DNA from: Apoderus coryli
Taxonomy: Eukaryota; Arthropoda; Insecta; Coleoptera; Attelabidae
NCBI GenBank assembly: GCA_911728435.2
Contig: OU452198.1
Coordinates: forward strand, 32,889,902 to 32,953,901
Reading direction: 5' to 3'
Length of the DNA stretch: 64,000 bases
Shown: positions 42,882-54,625 of the stretch, piece by piece
Position numbering within the stretch: the first letter of the stretch is position 1
Layout: every line of letters begins with the position of its first letter
Made by a program: the position numbers and the translations under genes
Notes under the pieces: model-generated
The model's input: the letters and a program-made list of their open reading frames with translations, nothing else
The model's database searches: none
What the model was told of the DNA's origin: nothing

Positions 42882-45260
42882 ATAATAATAATAATCGTCT
42901 TTATTGATTGAAAAACTTATACAACCCACAATTAATAATAAGTGATAAACTATCGAAATTAACAATACGTAAACAACATAAACAATAGGCACAATAATAA
43001 TAATAATAATAAAAAGTTTTCAAAGGGCGAAGTCTAGCTATGATGCTATTCAATAGCAAAAGGAAAACATATTCTATAGACATATTTACCTACTAATAAT
43101 TTACATAAGAACCACCACAAGAACCAAGAAAATCAAATCAAAGAACTACTAATGTACTACAATTTAGTACTTTAATTGCAATAAACTGCTTGAGAATTTT
43201 GTACTGCAAGCAAATTGTCTTTTATTTTGGCCTTAAACGTATTATAACCGAGTATTTTTGATGAAGCTTCTAAATTATTATATTGCTTCACAGCATTGTA
43301 AGTGAAGGTCCTGCGAATCAACGCAGTGGTATATGCTGGGAGATGTAGCGCGTCGTCAGATCTCTGGCTACGCTGTCTTACCTGGTGCCTAGGTATCAGT
43401 TTCCTTATTAAGTATTCCGGTATTTTTTAGCAAGTAATCGATATACAAAAGATAGAAAAACGCTTTTATACGTATTCTCTACGTTAAGCCATCTGAGTGC
43501 AAATAGGTTCTTGAAGCAGACAAATGATCTTTGTACTAAACTGCTTACGTGATCATGGAATCTCATTTCGTCGTCGAACAAAACACCCAAATTCCTGGCA
43601 ATTGTGGAGAAGGGTACAACAACATTGTTCAGCTCTATATGAATGTAGTTTTTCAGGTCCTCATGAATAAGTTTCGACGCATTCAGTAGCCCTTTTAGTT
43701 GCATTTATTGTCATATTATGTCTCGTGCAATATGTATGGATTTGTTGTAGATCCTCATTTATGTTTCCATTAGCGTCATCATAAGCATCAGGTTCAAAAT
43801 GCGTCATTATCTGTAGGTCATCTGCGTATGAATATAGTGTAGAAAATTTTACACACACATTTGTGGATATCTGAGGTGTTGATTAAAAATAAAATGGGCG
43901 CTAAAATAGCACCTTGTCGAACTCCTGATTTAACTAGGGCCATTTCGAATACACCGCAACTTGTTCGCACTAACTGTTGTCGATTTTCAAGGTACGACAT
44001 AAAAAATTTCAAACTGGATTTTCAATTCCAAAGTATTGTAATTTGGCCAACAGTAGTTTGTGGTTAACTTTGTCGAAAGCCTTGGATATATCTATTAGGA
44101 TCAAGACAGCCGCTCGATTTTGGTCCAGTTGTCTCAAGATATCGTCAGATACATTTAAAAGGTCCTATGTTGTGCTATATTCCAATCGAAAACCTGACTG
44201 ATTTTCTGGAAATATACGGTTATTTGCACTATATTGTGTCATCTGAACCTCAACAGCCTTCTCCAAAATTTTGCCAAAAATTGGGAGAAGACTGATAGGT
44301 CTGAGGTCGGAGTAACTTTGGGGGTTGGATATTTTTGGAATGGGGTTTATAACTGAAATCTTCCATTGATTTGGAAAGTATGTTTGCTCTATACAAGAGT
44401 TTATAATATTTAAAATAAATTTATCTAAAACATGGTAACTCAGTTTTATCATTAACAGTGAAATGTTATCAATGCCACTTGCATTCGATTTAATTTTTTT
44501 TATGATATCTTTCATTTCTTTTCGTGAAAGCATTCTGATGTTAAACTTTGAGTCATTATATCTTTGGTTCGAATAAAATTGAATTAATTCATCACTCACG
44601 GAAGAATCAGAGAAAACACTTGCAAAATATTGATTGATATTACTCGGATGGTTGAGATTTTCGGGCAAAGTTGTCTGTTTCTTATACTTACCAATATTTA
44701 AAATTTTTAATCGTCTCCACAATTAAACAGAGTCATGACTTTGACATTTGAGGTATGCAGCTTGTTCTCTTCTTATAGACGACACAGCAAAATTGTGCAT
44801 TTTTTTTCCCAGTTTTCCGGAGTCTTATTCTTAAGAAATTTTGTATGTGCCCTTTCCTTTTCTTTGACTATTCTTGACAGAGCAGCATTCATCCAAGGGA
44901 CATGTGGCTTAACAGTGCGTACAGGAGCATGTTTATCAAATAAATATAAGAGATTTTGCGTAAGATAGTTAACTTTATCATCAATATTTCTCATAAAATA
45001 TATCGGGTTCCAATTAAAATTTCTTAGGTCATCATCAAAGTGTTCTTCCGAAAAGTTGTTAAAATCTCTGTAGGTATACTGTCTTTGAATATATTTGTGA
45101 TCCGACACCATATCCACATTGAACACCCCGCTACTTCGTACTAAATTGATATGATTTACAAAAATTGGGTCGATCAATGTGGAACTGGTAGTAACCCTTG
45201 TAGGCTCATCCATCACCTGAATGTACCCATATGAGCCCATACAAACAGCCAACTTATTGT
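42882..45260 (-). pseudogene. Non-LTR retrotransposon with endonuclease end, RT and (ATT)n tail
   Basis: Reading down from 45252: the end of the apurinic-type endonuclease (STLIDPIFVNHI, then DMVSDHKYI with the catalytic SDH), a linker (HAPVRTVKPHVPWMNAAL), the start of RT (SNASGIDNISLLMIKLSY, then INPIPKISNPQSYSDLRPIS), LVKSGVRQGAILAPILFLIN (motif B), YSYADDLQIMTHF (catalytic YADD) and IARNLGVLFDDEM. At least five breaks separate the blocks. The 3' end (42882-42905) is AATAAAGACG plus ATT repeats. It is a 5'-truncated CR1/Jockey-like element of about 2.4 kb. Confidence 0.85.
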
Positions 45261-45640
45261 TTTTTTCGATATTTCACAGTCTGTTTGACAGTTTCACACT
45301 GTTATTTTGTGTTCATTTGTACAGCATTCATGCACCTGTGCACACATACTGATAGCTAGAACTTTTGCCTGAAATACCGCTCCGACATTGTAAAATTTTC
45401 GTCTTGGGTTTGCTTCTGGAAACTCTGTTTCCGCTGACATCGTCCTTAAATCATGTTTCGGGAACTTGAAATTCTTTATGGAGTTGATCATTTTGTATGA
45501 TAATATTGGACCTACTAAGTACCTAGTAAGGATAAATAATGTGGATAAATGTTTTTATTCTGTAGATGGGATTTTTAAATTGTACAACGAATTAATATGT
45601 ATTGTTATCTATTAATTATTATAATTATTGATAATCCCAT
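45261..45640. other. Unassigned sequence
   Basis: A 65-codon minus-strand frame at 45294-45491 has no recognised domain and may be upstream element sequence. Confidence 0.3.
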
Positions 45641-45648
45641 ACTGTAAC

Positions 45649-46192
45649 ATACAGGGTGTTTCAGAAAGACATGGCCAAAATTTGTGAGCGAATTGGGGAC
45701 ATCTAATCATGAAAAAACCCTACATTGTAATTTTTCGAAAAGTCCTTATTTACAAAGATACAGGGTGTTAAAGTGACTGCCTGAGGACGATTTTTTTTGA
45801 AATATTTTCGAGACGAGTATGTATGTAGTATGCCGGAAACGGCGTCACGGTGAATTCTATGCGCTACCAAACCATGATAACCGATTTTTTGTGGTCACAA
45901 TTGGCTAATGTGACCTTTGGTTTAAGCAAGACGGCACCACAAGCCACACAGCCGGCCAAACAATTCAGTTATTGCATGAGAAATTTCCCGGTCGCTTAAT
46001 TTCTCGATTTGGTGATATCAATTGGCTGTCTCGTTCTTGGATTAGTTTTTCTGGGACCATTTAAAAGACCGGGTTTACGTGAACACACCACAAACAGCTG
46101 ACGCTCTGAAAGATGAAATTTGGAGCTGCATTGACGAGAGCCAATTTACTTCCTTACCTCAAATTTGTTATCAACAACTTGTAAAGTAAACC
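45649..46192 (+). pseudogene. Tc3/mariner-type transposase pseudogene
   Basis: The unit starts with ACAGGGTGTTTCAGAAAGAC, a terminus type seen on several insect elements. From 45850 the + strand reads SMRYQTMITDFLWSQL, then WFKQDGTTSHTAGQTIQLLH (second catalytic Asp in QDG), EKFPGRLISRFGDINWL and, after a shift, DHLKDRVYVNTPQTADALKD, ending PQICYQQLVK and a stop near 46189. The third catalytic block (SPDLTPxDFFLWG) is garbled. It is the C-terminal half only. Confidence 0.7.
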
Positions 46193-46880
46193 AAAATATT
46201 AAATATTAACCCCAAATATTATATTCTGATAACTCCAAATGCATCTATTAAGACATGAGGTACATACTACTCAACATCCAGATTTATAATATCAAATCTG
46301 GAGAAGAGGATGTAATTCCATCGTGTACGTTCTCTGTGTGGATCATCACGTTGCAAAGAGAGGAACTCGTCTTTCTTATAATATGTATGTGTAGTCACAT
46401 GCACATATAAGTCTATTCAGATATTCGATACCGATTCTGTTCGATCGATCCTTAGACGCGGCTGGCTGCATTCATAAAATGAAATTCTTGCGAAGTGTGC
46501 TTGTTATTACTGTTAGACTATAACACAGCATTCACTGGGTTATATTCGTATATTATTAACGGGAATAGAGAGAGCTTTTATTATGACTATATTCGGTTGC
46601 TGATATTGGTTAAAATGAATTTGTCTGTGTCTGAATACAATACGAATATACGACGTTGTGTGTATTTGGCGTATATACAATAAGTCTTTTGAAATAATTG
46701 AACACGTTTTAAATTTCTTTTCTTCTGCCATTATGATACTAGGGGCTGCTTTTAATTCCGCGGAATATGGGTTAAGGGTGGAAAACAAGGAATGTTACTT
46801 TTATTTGTCAGTATATTTATCTGCAAACGTAGTACACTTTTCAGATCTATTAATCTGTTCAAAAAGTTAATCGAATTTAG
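46193..46880. other. Unassigned sequence
   Basis: Overlapping short frames on both strands at 46495-46788 show no domain. Confidence 0.3.
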
Positions 46881-46889
46881 AGATATTAA

Positions 46890-47255
46890 AACTGTTAATA
46901 CCAGACATTGTCATACCTTAGTGATGCCCCAACACTCGACCACTGTTTTCAGGCGTAGTTTTTTTGTTAGTGCCTGTAAATTGTACAATAGCATCCCAAT
47001 TAATCTAAAAAATTATACTCTTATGAATTTAAAAAAAAAATAAAACATTTATTTCTTGGAGAATTGTAGGAGAGAGTTTGGCGAATTAAAGAGTCTGTGC
47101 TTGTGTGTGTTATTTCATAGGAAATAACATTGCATAGGCAATCTCACCTTTAATTGATACCGTTTGGAGTTTTTGTTTTTTTTTTTCTTTCTTTTTTCAC
47201 TTTCTTTTTGTTAATGGTCAATGTGTATAATATTTAAATAAATATATTGTTTGGA
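46890..47255 (+). pseudogene. Non-LTR RT C-terminal end and 3' UTR
   Basis: The frame reads NTRHCHTLVMPQHSTTVFRR, then SFFVSACKLYNSIPINLKN and YTLMNLKKK. This is the usual last block of CR1/Jockey-type ORF2 (RTxxFxxSFxxxAxxLWNxLP). A T-rich 3' UTR with AAATAAATAT follows. Confidence 0.55.
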
Positions 47256-47714
47256 AAATAGATCTGTACCAGCGCGGCGTCGCGTCGGTAAAGGGAATGC
47301 AGTTGTAATTAAACATGGCTGATTGCATCCACAAAATTTCCAGCGGCGTGCGTTGTAAAATTTTAGTAATAATTATGTGTTACTAAAAAATGAAAATTAA
47401 TGAAAAATTCTTCACGTTTTTGGTAAAAGCACCTACTGTTATTAAGCTGTAACACCCAAGAAGTATTTTATTTATTTACTTAATTATTTATTTTATTTCA
47501 AATATGTACTAAAGTTTGCATACCAAAATGAAAATAAAAAACAAAAACATTCTAAAACAACTTAACACTTATTGAAAATAATTAAAATATCTTGGATCTT
47601 TTTGTTGCTTTAAGTCACGTTTAGAAACTATAATTAACTGTTTTAAATATTTCGATTAAGTGTAACGATCATAATTAGTATTACTTTATAGATGGTGGAA
47701 ATCTATTAAATTTC
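47256..47714. other. Unassigned sequence
   Basis: No recognised feature. A few CG-rich words near 47270 are isolated. Confidence 0.3.
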
Positions 47715-48060
47715 GTCAACTTGAGCATCATCATTATCATCAGACTCGCTGTCGTCATCTTGTCCTAAAGTTATTATAATGTGCTCAATTTCCTCCAAAA
47801 TTCTTCTTCCAACTCCTTAACATGTCGGCAAAAACTATTCCAATCATTACTGGATATTAAAAACTTCTTTTAATGTAATTGGGATGAAATTTCCGGATGT
47901 ATTGCGGGTTGTTATTTATTTAATTAAGTTTTGCGTAAGTTAACTCTATTGGGTTTAACTCGCTCATATACGGAGGCGTTCTAAGAGATGTTTCTTTAAA
48001 TCGAACTACCCTGATTTTTTTAGCGAATAAAATTGCATATTTTTGTTCCTTTTAAATGAT
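47715..48060 (-). pseudogene. DDE transposase C-terminal remnant
   Basis: The minus strand reads KETSLRTPPYMSELNPIELT (third catalytic block, NPIE), then NDWNSFCRHVKELEEEFWRK, and in another frame IITLGQDDDSESDDNDDAQV and a stop. Acidic C-terminal tails are usual in this family, which is the same as at 24845-25775. Confidence 0.7.
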
Positions 48061-49740
48061 ATACGCGACTTAATAGTTTTAGAAATATCAAAAATCGAGA
48101 ACGTTATTGAAAAATTTATTGTTCCGAGGATTTTTGGACACTCTATAATTTTGGTATAGTGTTAACTTCTGTCACGATTATGTTGTTAATCTTTAAAATA
48201 CGAAAATTCTAAGTAGATTCAATAAAAATTTCTAGTTTTGATGCCTTAATAAACAACAAACAATGTGTAATCTTATATTTCTAGAAGAACAAAGAAAAAT
48301 TGTTTTGAACCTAAAACACTAAAGTAACAGAACACTAAATATACAATAATAATAATTTGATATAATATTTGATAATATTGCAACACATACACGACAACCA
48401 AAGTACAAATAATAACACCACTCTGCCACTGGATGATTCAATACTACTACGCGGGGCGGCAACAATTGCGGGGAAAAACTTAGTTTCCACCAATTGCGAC
48501 TTGAACACCTGCATGGCGACAAAACGTGCGAGCGTCTACGCACCAATTAGGATTATTCAGGCGGCGTCTAACCACCTATTTCGCGTGGTATTGCCGATTT
48601 TACAGAAGATCGTAATTTCTTTTCCCTATTTTAATATTCAGTGGTAAAAATGTTAATTATTAAATAAAAATAAAACAAACAACCACTTAAAAATGCTGAG
48701 CTTTTTTCATTATTATTATTTGTAATTGTAAAAAATCGATTTTCAAGTTAATACTACTTCTTTTCTAGAACTAGTGATTTTTTGTAGTTAAATTTGGCAA
48801 TATAGGATTTTTTTATCCGCATTCCTTTCGTTGTCACAGATTCGTTTGCCAAGCAATAGGTTAGGTAGAATATCGCTCTAAGAGGGAACCTCACCTTTTC
48901 AATAAACTACTTTTATAATTTGTATTGGTTTTGAATTCGTATTTTATTTTGTTTAATATACGATATAATAATTATTTAATTATGAATATTTTTTTGTAAG
49001 GTTGATTGAATAAAGACGTTTATTATTATTAATTAATATGTTTGAACCGTACAAGGTCGATTACTTATATATTTTACTCAATAGCTATCTCCGATAATTT
49101 TGATCACACAGTATCATAGTTTTAATGCCGATTTAGCCAACGTGTTTGTATAACACACGAATCACAGTGAATGAGGTTTAGTCTCACGGATTTAGTGTAT
49201 AATGTATAACAAAGGCGAGTGGTTTATCCAACATATTATATCAAAGTCATAAGAACATTTCTTTTTGTGTCATTCTAACGATCTAACCTTAAGTTGCTGT
49301 TCTTTTTATCAGTGTTTCATAAAAAAAATTGTTAAAAAAAAACGTACGAGGATTTTTACAACGTGCAATTCAAAAAACAACAATCACGTCTGCGCATATT
49401 TCCATTCGTCCTAATCACAATCATAAAAGTAAAAATAATTGAACATTCAGAATAACCTGATGTGACTTGTTTTTATACAAGGCTATTCGTAAATTTGCTG
49501 TAACAATTATAATTTTTTTACTCATGGAATACCCCGTATATTTTACATTTTCTTGTAAGACATAAAATTGTCCAAGATAAGAATGGGATAGCATTGGAAT
49601 TTTGGAAGCGGTGGAGTTACAATGTCGGTAAATTAGAGAAAAGTTGTACAAATTTAAACAACTTTTAAATTGTGTTTTCAAAAGTGAACTAGCTTTAGCA
49701 GGTTTCGAGAATTATTGAAAAAACGATTTTTTGGGATTTT
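48061..49740. other. Unassigned AT-rich sequence
   Basis: A GC-richer patch at 48430-48560 opens frames on both strands without a known domain. A CCCCGTATATTTT motif near 49532 resembles transposon ends elsewhere in the window. Confidence 0.35.
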
Positions 49741-49749
49741 GGTTCTTAT

Positions 49750-50620
49750 TTATTTATGACATTATTTAACAGATGTACAAACATGAAAAGCACCTTGTCA
49801 TTGTTACTTTTTGAGGATAATAAGAAAGCGTTTACACATTTGCACTACAACGTTTCGTTTTGTTCTTGCCTTAAGCTCAATCCGGGTAAGTTTGTGGCAA
49901 TTGCCTTTGGCAGAAAAAATGATCGATCCCAGCTTCTGCGGAGTTATCAGAATTCTATCGTGGTCAATGGTGTTCCTATTCAATTCAAGTCTATGGTCAA
50001 GAATCTGCAGATGTCAGATTTACTGATCACGTAGTTCGATCGATAGAGATAGGCTTTGCGAATCTGAAACTCATTTTCCAATATAGACAGGTCCTGTCAA
50101 GAAGTCTCAAGGCTAAATTCTGTGATACTATGGTTCTGTCTCACTTGAACTACTGTGACGTTGTGTATTCTCCTTGTCTCACATACGTCTTAAATTTTCG
50201 TATACAGAAGTAGCAGAACTCGTGTCTGCGTCTGATTTTTGGTATTCGAAGACCAGTCATACGCTTTCAGCTCTGGGTTGGTTGAGTATGAAGAACCGAA
50301 GATATTTTCACACAGCTTGTCGCTTCTACAACATATTGCGTGAGAAATGCCCGCCATACCTGTATAGGAAGATCCGTTTTCGAACTGACGTCCAGAATAT
50401 AAATGTACGCTATAAGCACACACTCACTGCCCCCGCACACTCCTCAGAGTTATTCAAGAGATCGTTTTCATATAATATCAATACATACACTGTATGAACG
50501 AATTACCAGCTCAACTCAAATCATTAAGTATGCCTCAATTTAACTCTCATTTGCGTGCAAAACTCGTAAATGATCAACGCAATGATTGGTGAAAGATTAT
50601 ACGCAATGCAGACCCTTGGA
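49750..50620 (+). pseudogene. Non-LTR RT pseudogene, palm to C-terminus
   Basis: Blocks in changing frames are LKLNPGKFVAIAFGRKND (after the catalytic palm), SIVVNGVPIQFKSMVKNLQ, TMVLSHLNYCDVVYSPCLTY, HTLSALGWLSMKNRRYFHTA, then CPPYLYRKIRFRTDVQNINV and SSELFKRSFSY. The YADD block is lost. It belongs to the group whose relatives lie at 6055-6230 and 53101-53587. A second C-terminal scrap (LPRNNDSAFYNFKRLF) lies near 50935-50990. Confidence 0.75.
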
Positions 50621-51119
50621 CTATGATTCTGTTTTTCGATTGGGATATGTGCGAGGTGTAAATTAATTAATCAATTTAATGTATTCCTGATATTCCTTTT
50701 CTGTATTATCTGTAGTTAATCTTAGGTTAAGTTGGTCAATTGTCATGTCTTTGTTAATTCTCCTTCGTTGTAATACGCCTGTGCGTGAGATTTTTTAACA
50801 TGGTAATGCTGCTGCACATCGGCAATCACACGAACCCTGACAGAAACTGAAGCACTGCTGCAATCTGTTGTTGGGTTGTTAATGGATGCACGCACACAAC
50901 TAACACACCTTTCGCGTGATTTGTTTTACAATTTACCACGCAACAACGATTCGGCATTTTATAACTTTAAGAGACTTTTTATTCCTATATAAACCTCTTT
51001 TAAAGTGCTCTTTCTATGCTCCAAAAAGAATTTTCAAATCGATTAAAAAATAAGTGCACAATCATGCACGCCTTATACCTTTATTTGGAGTCTGATCAAA
51101 CAGCCTTAAGACACAAGAT

Positions 51120-51250
51120 AATGAATAATAATTATCTTCTTGAAATAAAAGTCAACCTCCACAAAACAAATTTAATAGACTTACATGTTTCGGAGCAGCA
51201 GGCTCCATCATCAGTGGTTAATAAAAATTACAAAAAGCTATTTCATGGTT
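51120..51250 (-). mobile_element. Relative of the inverted-arm element at 1328-1973
   Basis: TTCTTGAAATAAAAGTCAACCTCCAC and the sequence up to AAAAAGCTAT follow the same order as the left arm at 1374-1510, with a hammerhead-like motif at the same place. Only one arm is recognisable here. Confidence 0.55.
51187..51214 (-). ncRNA. Hammerhead-like RNA motif
   Basis: On the minus strand CTGATGA (51208-51214), one extra T, stem GGAGC (202-206), loop CTGCT, stem GCTCC (192-196) and GAAAC (187-191) are present. The stem pairs perfectly with a sequence different from the other copies. Confidence 0.55.
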
Positions 51251-51392
51251 GTTAATTTTTATAATTTATGTTTTGTTAGGAGAATTGCATTAATTTTGGA
51301 TAGAAGGATGTATATTATGATATTTGTATGTATTATAATAAGTATCAAAATTCAACTCACCATTATGTAAAACAATGTTTTGTGTTAAACTA

Positions 51393-51533
51393 AACTATAT
51401 ATTCTTAAAATTTTTGTTAAAATTTGTTAAGACATTAAAATTTTTTATCAGAAACTTTCACTATACTCATTATTTGGGCCTTAATTTCAATGTCTTAACA
51501 AATTTTAACAAAAATTTTAAGAATATATCGTTA
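51393..51533. repeat. Perfect 38-bp inverted repeat
   Basis: ATATTCTTAAAATTTTTGTT... up to ...AAGACATT and its exact complement are separated by about 50 bp. Flanking words (TTTTGTGTTAAACTAAA, AAGCTAACTCC) reappear inverted near 52225-52280, so the region may be a larger decayed fold-back. Confidence 0.7.
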
Positions 51534-51819
51534 CAAAACAAGCTAACTCCACTTTTTGTCTATTCTGAGTTAACTGCCCAATTATACTAGAAAATGCTCA
51601 AAAAATGTACTACTAAAATCATACAAGGTCTGGTAAAAAAACTGTTAATTATAGAAGAACTCAAATATAAGGACTTTTTCGATTTAGAAGACTGTCAAAA
51701 TTAATCTTGAAAAGTAAATAAATAAAAATACTAATAGGGAAAAAGTCAGTTGACTGAAAATAAAATGCTTAAAATATTTAAAATTTTAACCCGGGATTAT
51801 AAGGAGATCAATATTTTTG

Positions 51820-52032
51820 GTAAAGGTTGCCCAATTAATCTGGGTGAGATTGATTTAAAAAAAAAGCATACTCGAAACTTCGGCCTATCAGCAATCAGAA
51901 AAAACAGGATATGCTGAAGCTGTGCAAATCAGGGATCATCCCGGATGAGTTTCATGCGTTACAATCCTCTAAGGACGTCGAGGATAGTATCCCCGAGCCT
52001 GATATTCAAGACAGTGATGTTGAAAACGACTA
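51820..52032 (+). pseudogene. Transposon-derived protein C-terminus
   Basis: The frame reads LRPISNQKKQDMLKLCKSGI, then IPDEFHALQSSKDVEDSIPE and PDIQDSDVEND before a stop. A block of the form RPIS..KK.D.L.LC..G.IP.E.H followed by an acidic tail is the usual end of the insect family seen at 37345-38280. The assignment is from memory. Confidence 0.4.
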
Positions 52033-53040
52033 ATTTTGTTCTGCCAAAACCAGAAAAGTCTCAAAAAAATGTGTTTTTTGATTTTGTGTTTAAATTTGGC
52101 AGTTTTTCTTTGGTAGTGGTTGTTTGCTTTGATATTCTTCAGTTGTTAAATCATTGTTATTAGAAGCGATTTTTAATTTTAATTTAAACTTTCAAACGAC
52201 GATTTCTCAAAACTTTAAAAATAGGAGTTAGCTTGTGGCAATAACTCAAAGATATACTTTAGTTTAACACAAAAAATGTTTTCAACAACAATTATATGTT
52301 TTCTACTGTTCCACTAAATGAAATTGTTTTCTTTCCAGCTGCCTGAGATCAAATCATTAAGTTTTCATTAGTTTATTGATATCTGCGAATTAACTTAATT
52401 CATTTATTCTGAATATATTTTTTTCACTGAATTATTTTCTAGCATTAAAAGTTTCGTATATAAATTTAAGGTACATATGTTGTCTGTTTATCTTACCCCA
52501 TCACGATACTTCATTTAACGAGGTATAGTTTAATGTGCTTGTGTGTTGAGAAAACCGTATGAAGATGTGACAAACAATATTAAAAGCTTTACGCCATTGT
52601 TCTCAAACATGCACATATACATTATTGAGCAAACAAGCAAAAGCAAAGCATGATATTGGTGTTTGTTGTCTCACTAGACAACGACGACGCTGAAATTATC
52701 AAGAAGACGCCAAGAAGTTCATGTTGGATCTAGTTTATACTGTTCTACAAACAGCGTTTTTAATTAGTCGCGTTTTTTTAATGTAAATATTTGATAGTAT
52801 TAAAGATTTAAGAAACTCACATCATACACAAGATATATTGCCACAATAAGTAAATAAGAATAATCAATTTAGAGAAAAAATAAATAAGATTATTGGCTAA
52901 ATGGATTACTTCAGAAGATAAATAAGATTATATTGGTATTTAAGAATTATATTTTTGGGTTCTAATGATTTACTAGCTTGGCTTGTAGAGCTACTCGAGA
53001 ATCGCCCACGTACATCACGCTCACAATAGAGGATCTTAAT
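52033..53040. other. Unassigned AT-rich sequence
   Basis: No recognised domain or RNA. Confidence 0.35.
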
Positions 53041-53985
53041 GATTCTCCCTCGTAAATTTTTTGGAACAAGTAGCACGGAATTTTAGTTTTAATATTTAAT
53101 TTAATTATGGTAAAAACTACAAATATGCAGGTACCGCCTAGTTTTAATATCTAACCATTTTGCTTCTTTCAATTTATGACTGACAGGCTGATATTTCCGA
53201 ATTCTATAAGAGCACCGCAAGCAATACTTTTGTATCTTTTGAATCCGATTTGATGCTGCACCAGTTAAACAAGGGCCATACACGCCATCTCCGTGATTGA
53301 AAACGGAAAAAATAATGTAGTCAGAGAGATTAATTTTGTTTTAGTACCCAAAATCCAAAAAAATGTCGAGAATTATACAATAATTTCAAATTACCAATAG
53401 TTTTTTTAATACACATTGAAACATGTTTATCGAATTGTAGCTGTGTGTCCATAATTATTCCAAGATTTTTGACGTCCGTTTTAAAAGGAATATCGACATC
53501 ATTCATTCTTACTTTTACTAAATTTCTGTATTTTGATATATCTATAGGTCTGCCAAAGAACATTGCAGTACACTTGTCTGGGCTCACTGCTAAAGAAATG
53601 ATCTCTTGAAAGAATGATCTTTTGAAATTTTAGGCAATACATCCAAGTCTGCATTTTTGCGAGTACATGCTTGATTACAATATTGTGGATCGAAAGAAAG
53701 AAAAATCTGCATTTCATCCGCGACAATGTTGAAGGAGATTCCTGGGAATCTGTGAGGTATAAATACTAAATAAAATGGGTCCAAGAACGGATCCCTGCGG
53801 AACGCCCCTCATCACATCGCTCTCCTGTGACACTTGCCCTTTCAAACCCACCCTCTGGCTTCGACCCACCAAATATTCTCCAAAAAAACTAACCGCGTTT
53901 GGACTAAGTCCAATATAATTCAAAATATGCAAAAGAGTACCGTGGCTAATAGTATCAAAGGCCTTCGAGTAGTCAAGAACGTGGC
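53041..53985 (-). pseudogene. Non-LTR RT pseudogene inserted into a transposase gene
   Basis: The minus strand reads LDYSKAFDTISHGTLLHILN (motif A), then MRGVPQGSVLGPILFSIYTS (motif B), a garbled palm (FNIVADEMQIFLSF, where a YADD block would be), LVKVRMNDVDIPFKTDVKNL and GIIMDTQLQFDKHV, and finally MYGPCLTGAASNRIQKIQKY. It is truncated at its 5' end exactly where transposase sequence begins. The frame runs open through the junction. Confidence 0.8.
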
Positions 53986-54625
53986 GCCGTCCTGAAAAAT
54001 CTTCCAACATGCCGCGATAGCGCTCACCATTGAGGGTTAGGGCGGCTCCTGCTTCGTTTTCGAAGAAAAGGGACCAATGATGCCGCCGAACCACATACTG
54101 CACCAAACAGTTACTCGTTGTGGGTGCATTGGCTTGTCCATGATTACGTGTGGATTTTCTGAGCCCCAAATGCGGCAGTTTTGCTTATTGACATAACCAC
54201 CGAGGTGGAAATGAGCTTCATCCGAAAAGATGATTTTTCGATACAAATGCCCATTGGGCAACCCGAAATCGCATCGGATGATCGTGCAGCTATAGCTCTT
54301 ACATCATTGACTTTTGTACGGCTTCAAACCGAGGTCTTTCGTCAAAATTCTTTGAAGCGACGCGACGTGCGAGAAATGTTCAATTCCTGCGAACGGTGTC
54401 GAGTTGATGTTGATGGATTGTTACTCACACTTTCGGCAACAGCAGCAATATTTTCGATTGAGCGCACTGGATGAGCACGGGAACGCGTTGCTGTGTCCAT
54501 TAACGAGCCACTTTCACGCACACGCTTCACAAATTTATCCACAAACTGCCTAAAAGCCGCTTTATTTCTTCCGAATTTTGTGCGCATTTTTCTTGCATAA
54601 CTCTGAAACAAATAAAGATTTTGAT
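53986..54625 (-). pseudogene. Tc3/mariner-type transposase, N-terminal two thirds
   Basis: From 54611 downward: a DNA-binding region (FGRNKAAFRQFVDKFVKRVR), then ATRSRAHPVRSIENIAAVAE, FYRKIIF-like YRKIIFSDEAHFHLGGYVN (first catalytic Asp in SDE), WGSENPHVIMDKPMHPQRVT, and VWCSMWFGGIIGPF with the following FFENEAGAALTLNGERYRGM in another frame. The catalytic end is replaced by the RT insertion. Its left terminus may be the ATACCGGGTATTCC motif read from the right near 55195. Confidence 0.8.

Noticed and set aside
47735..47760. CATCATCATTATCATCAG run as a ribozyme core or microsatellite
   Set aside because: It encodes the acidic DDNDDD-type tail of a DDE transposase on the minus strand.
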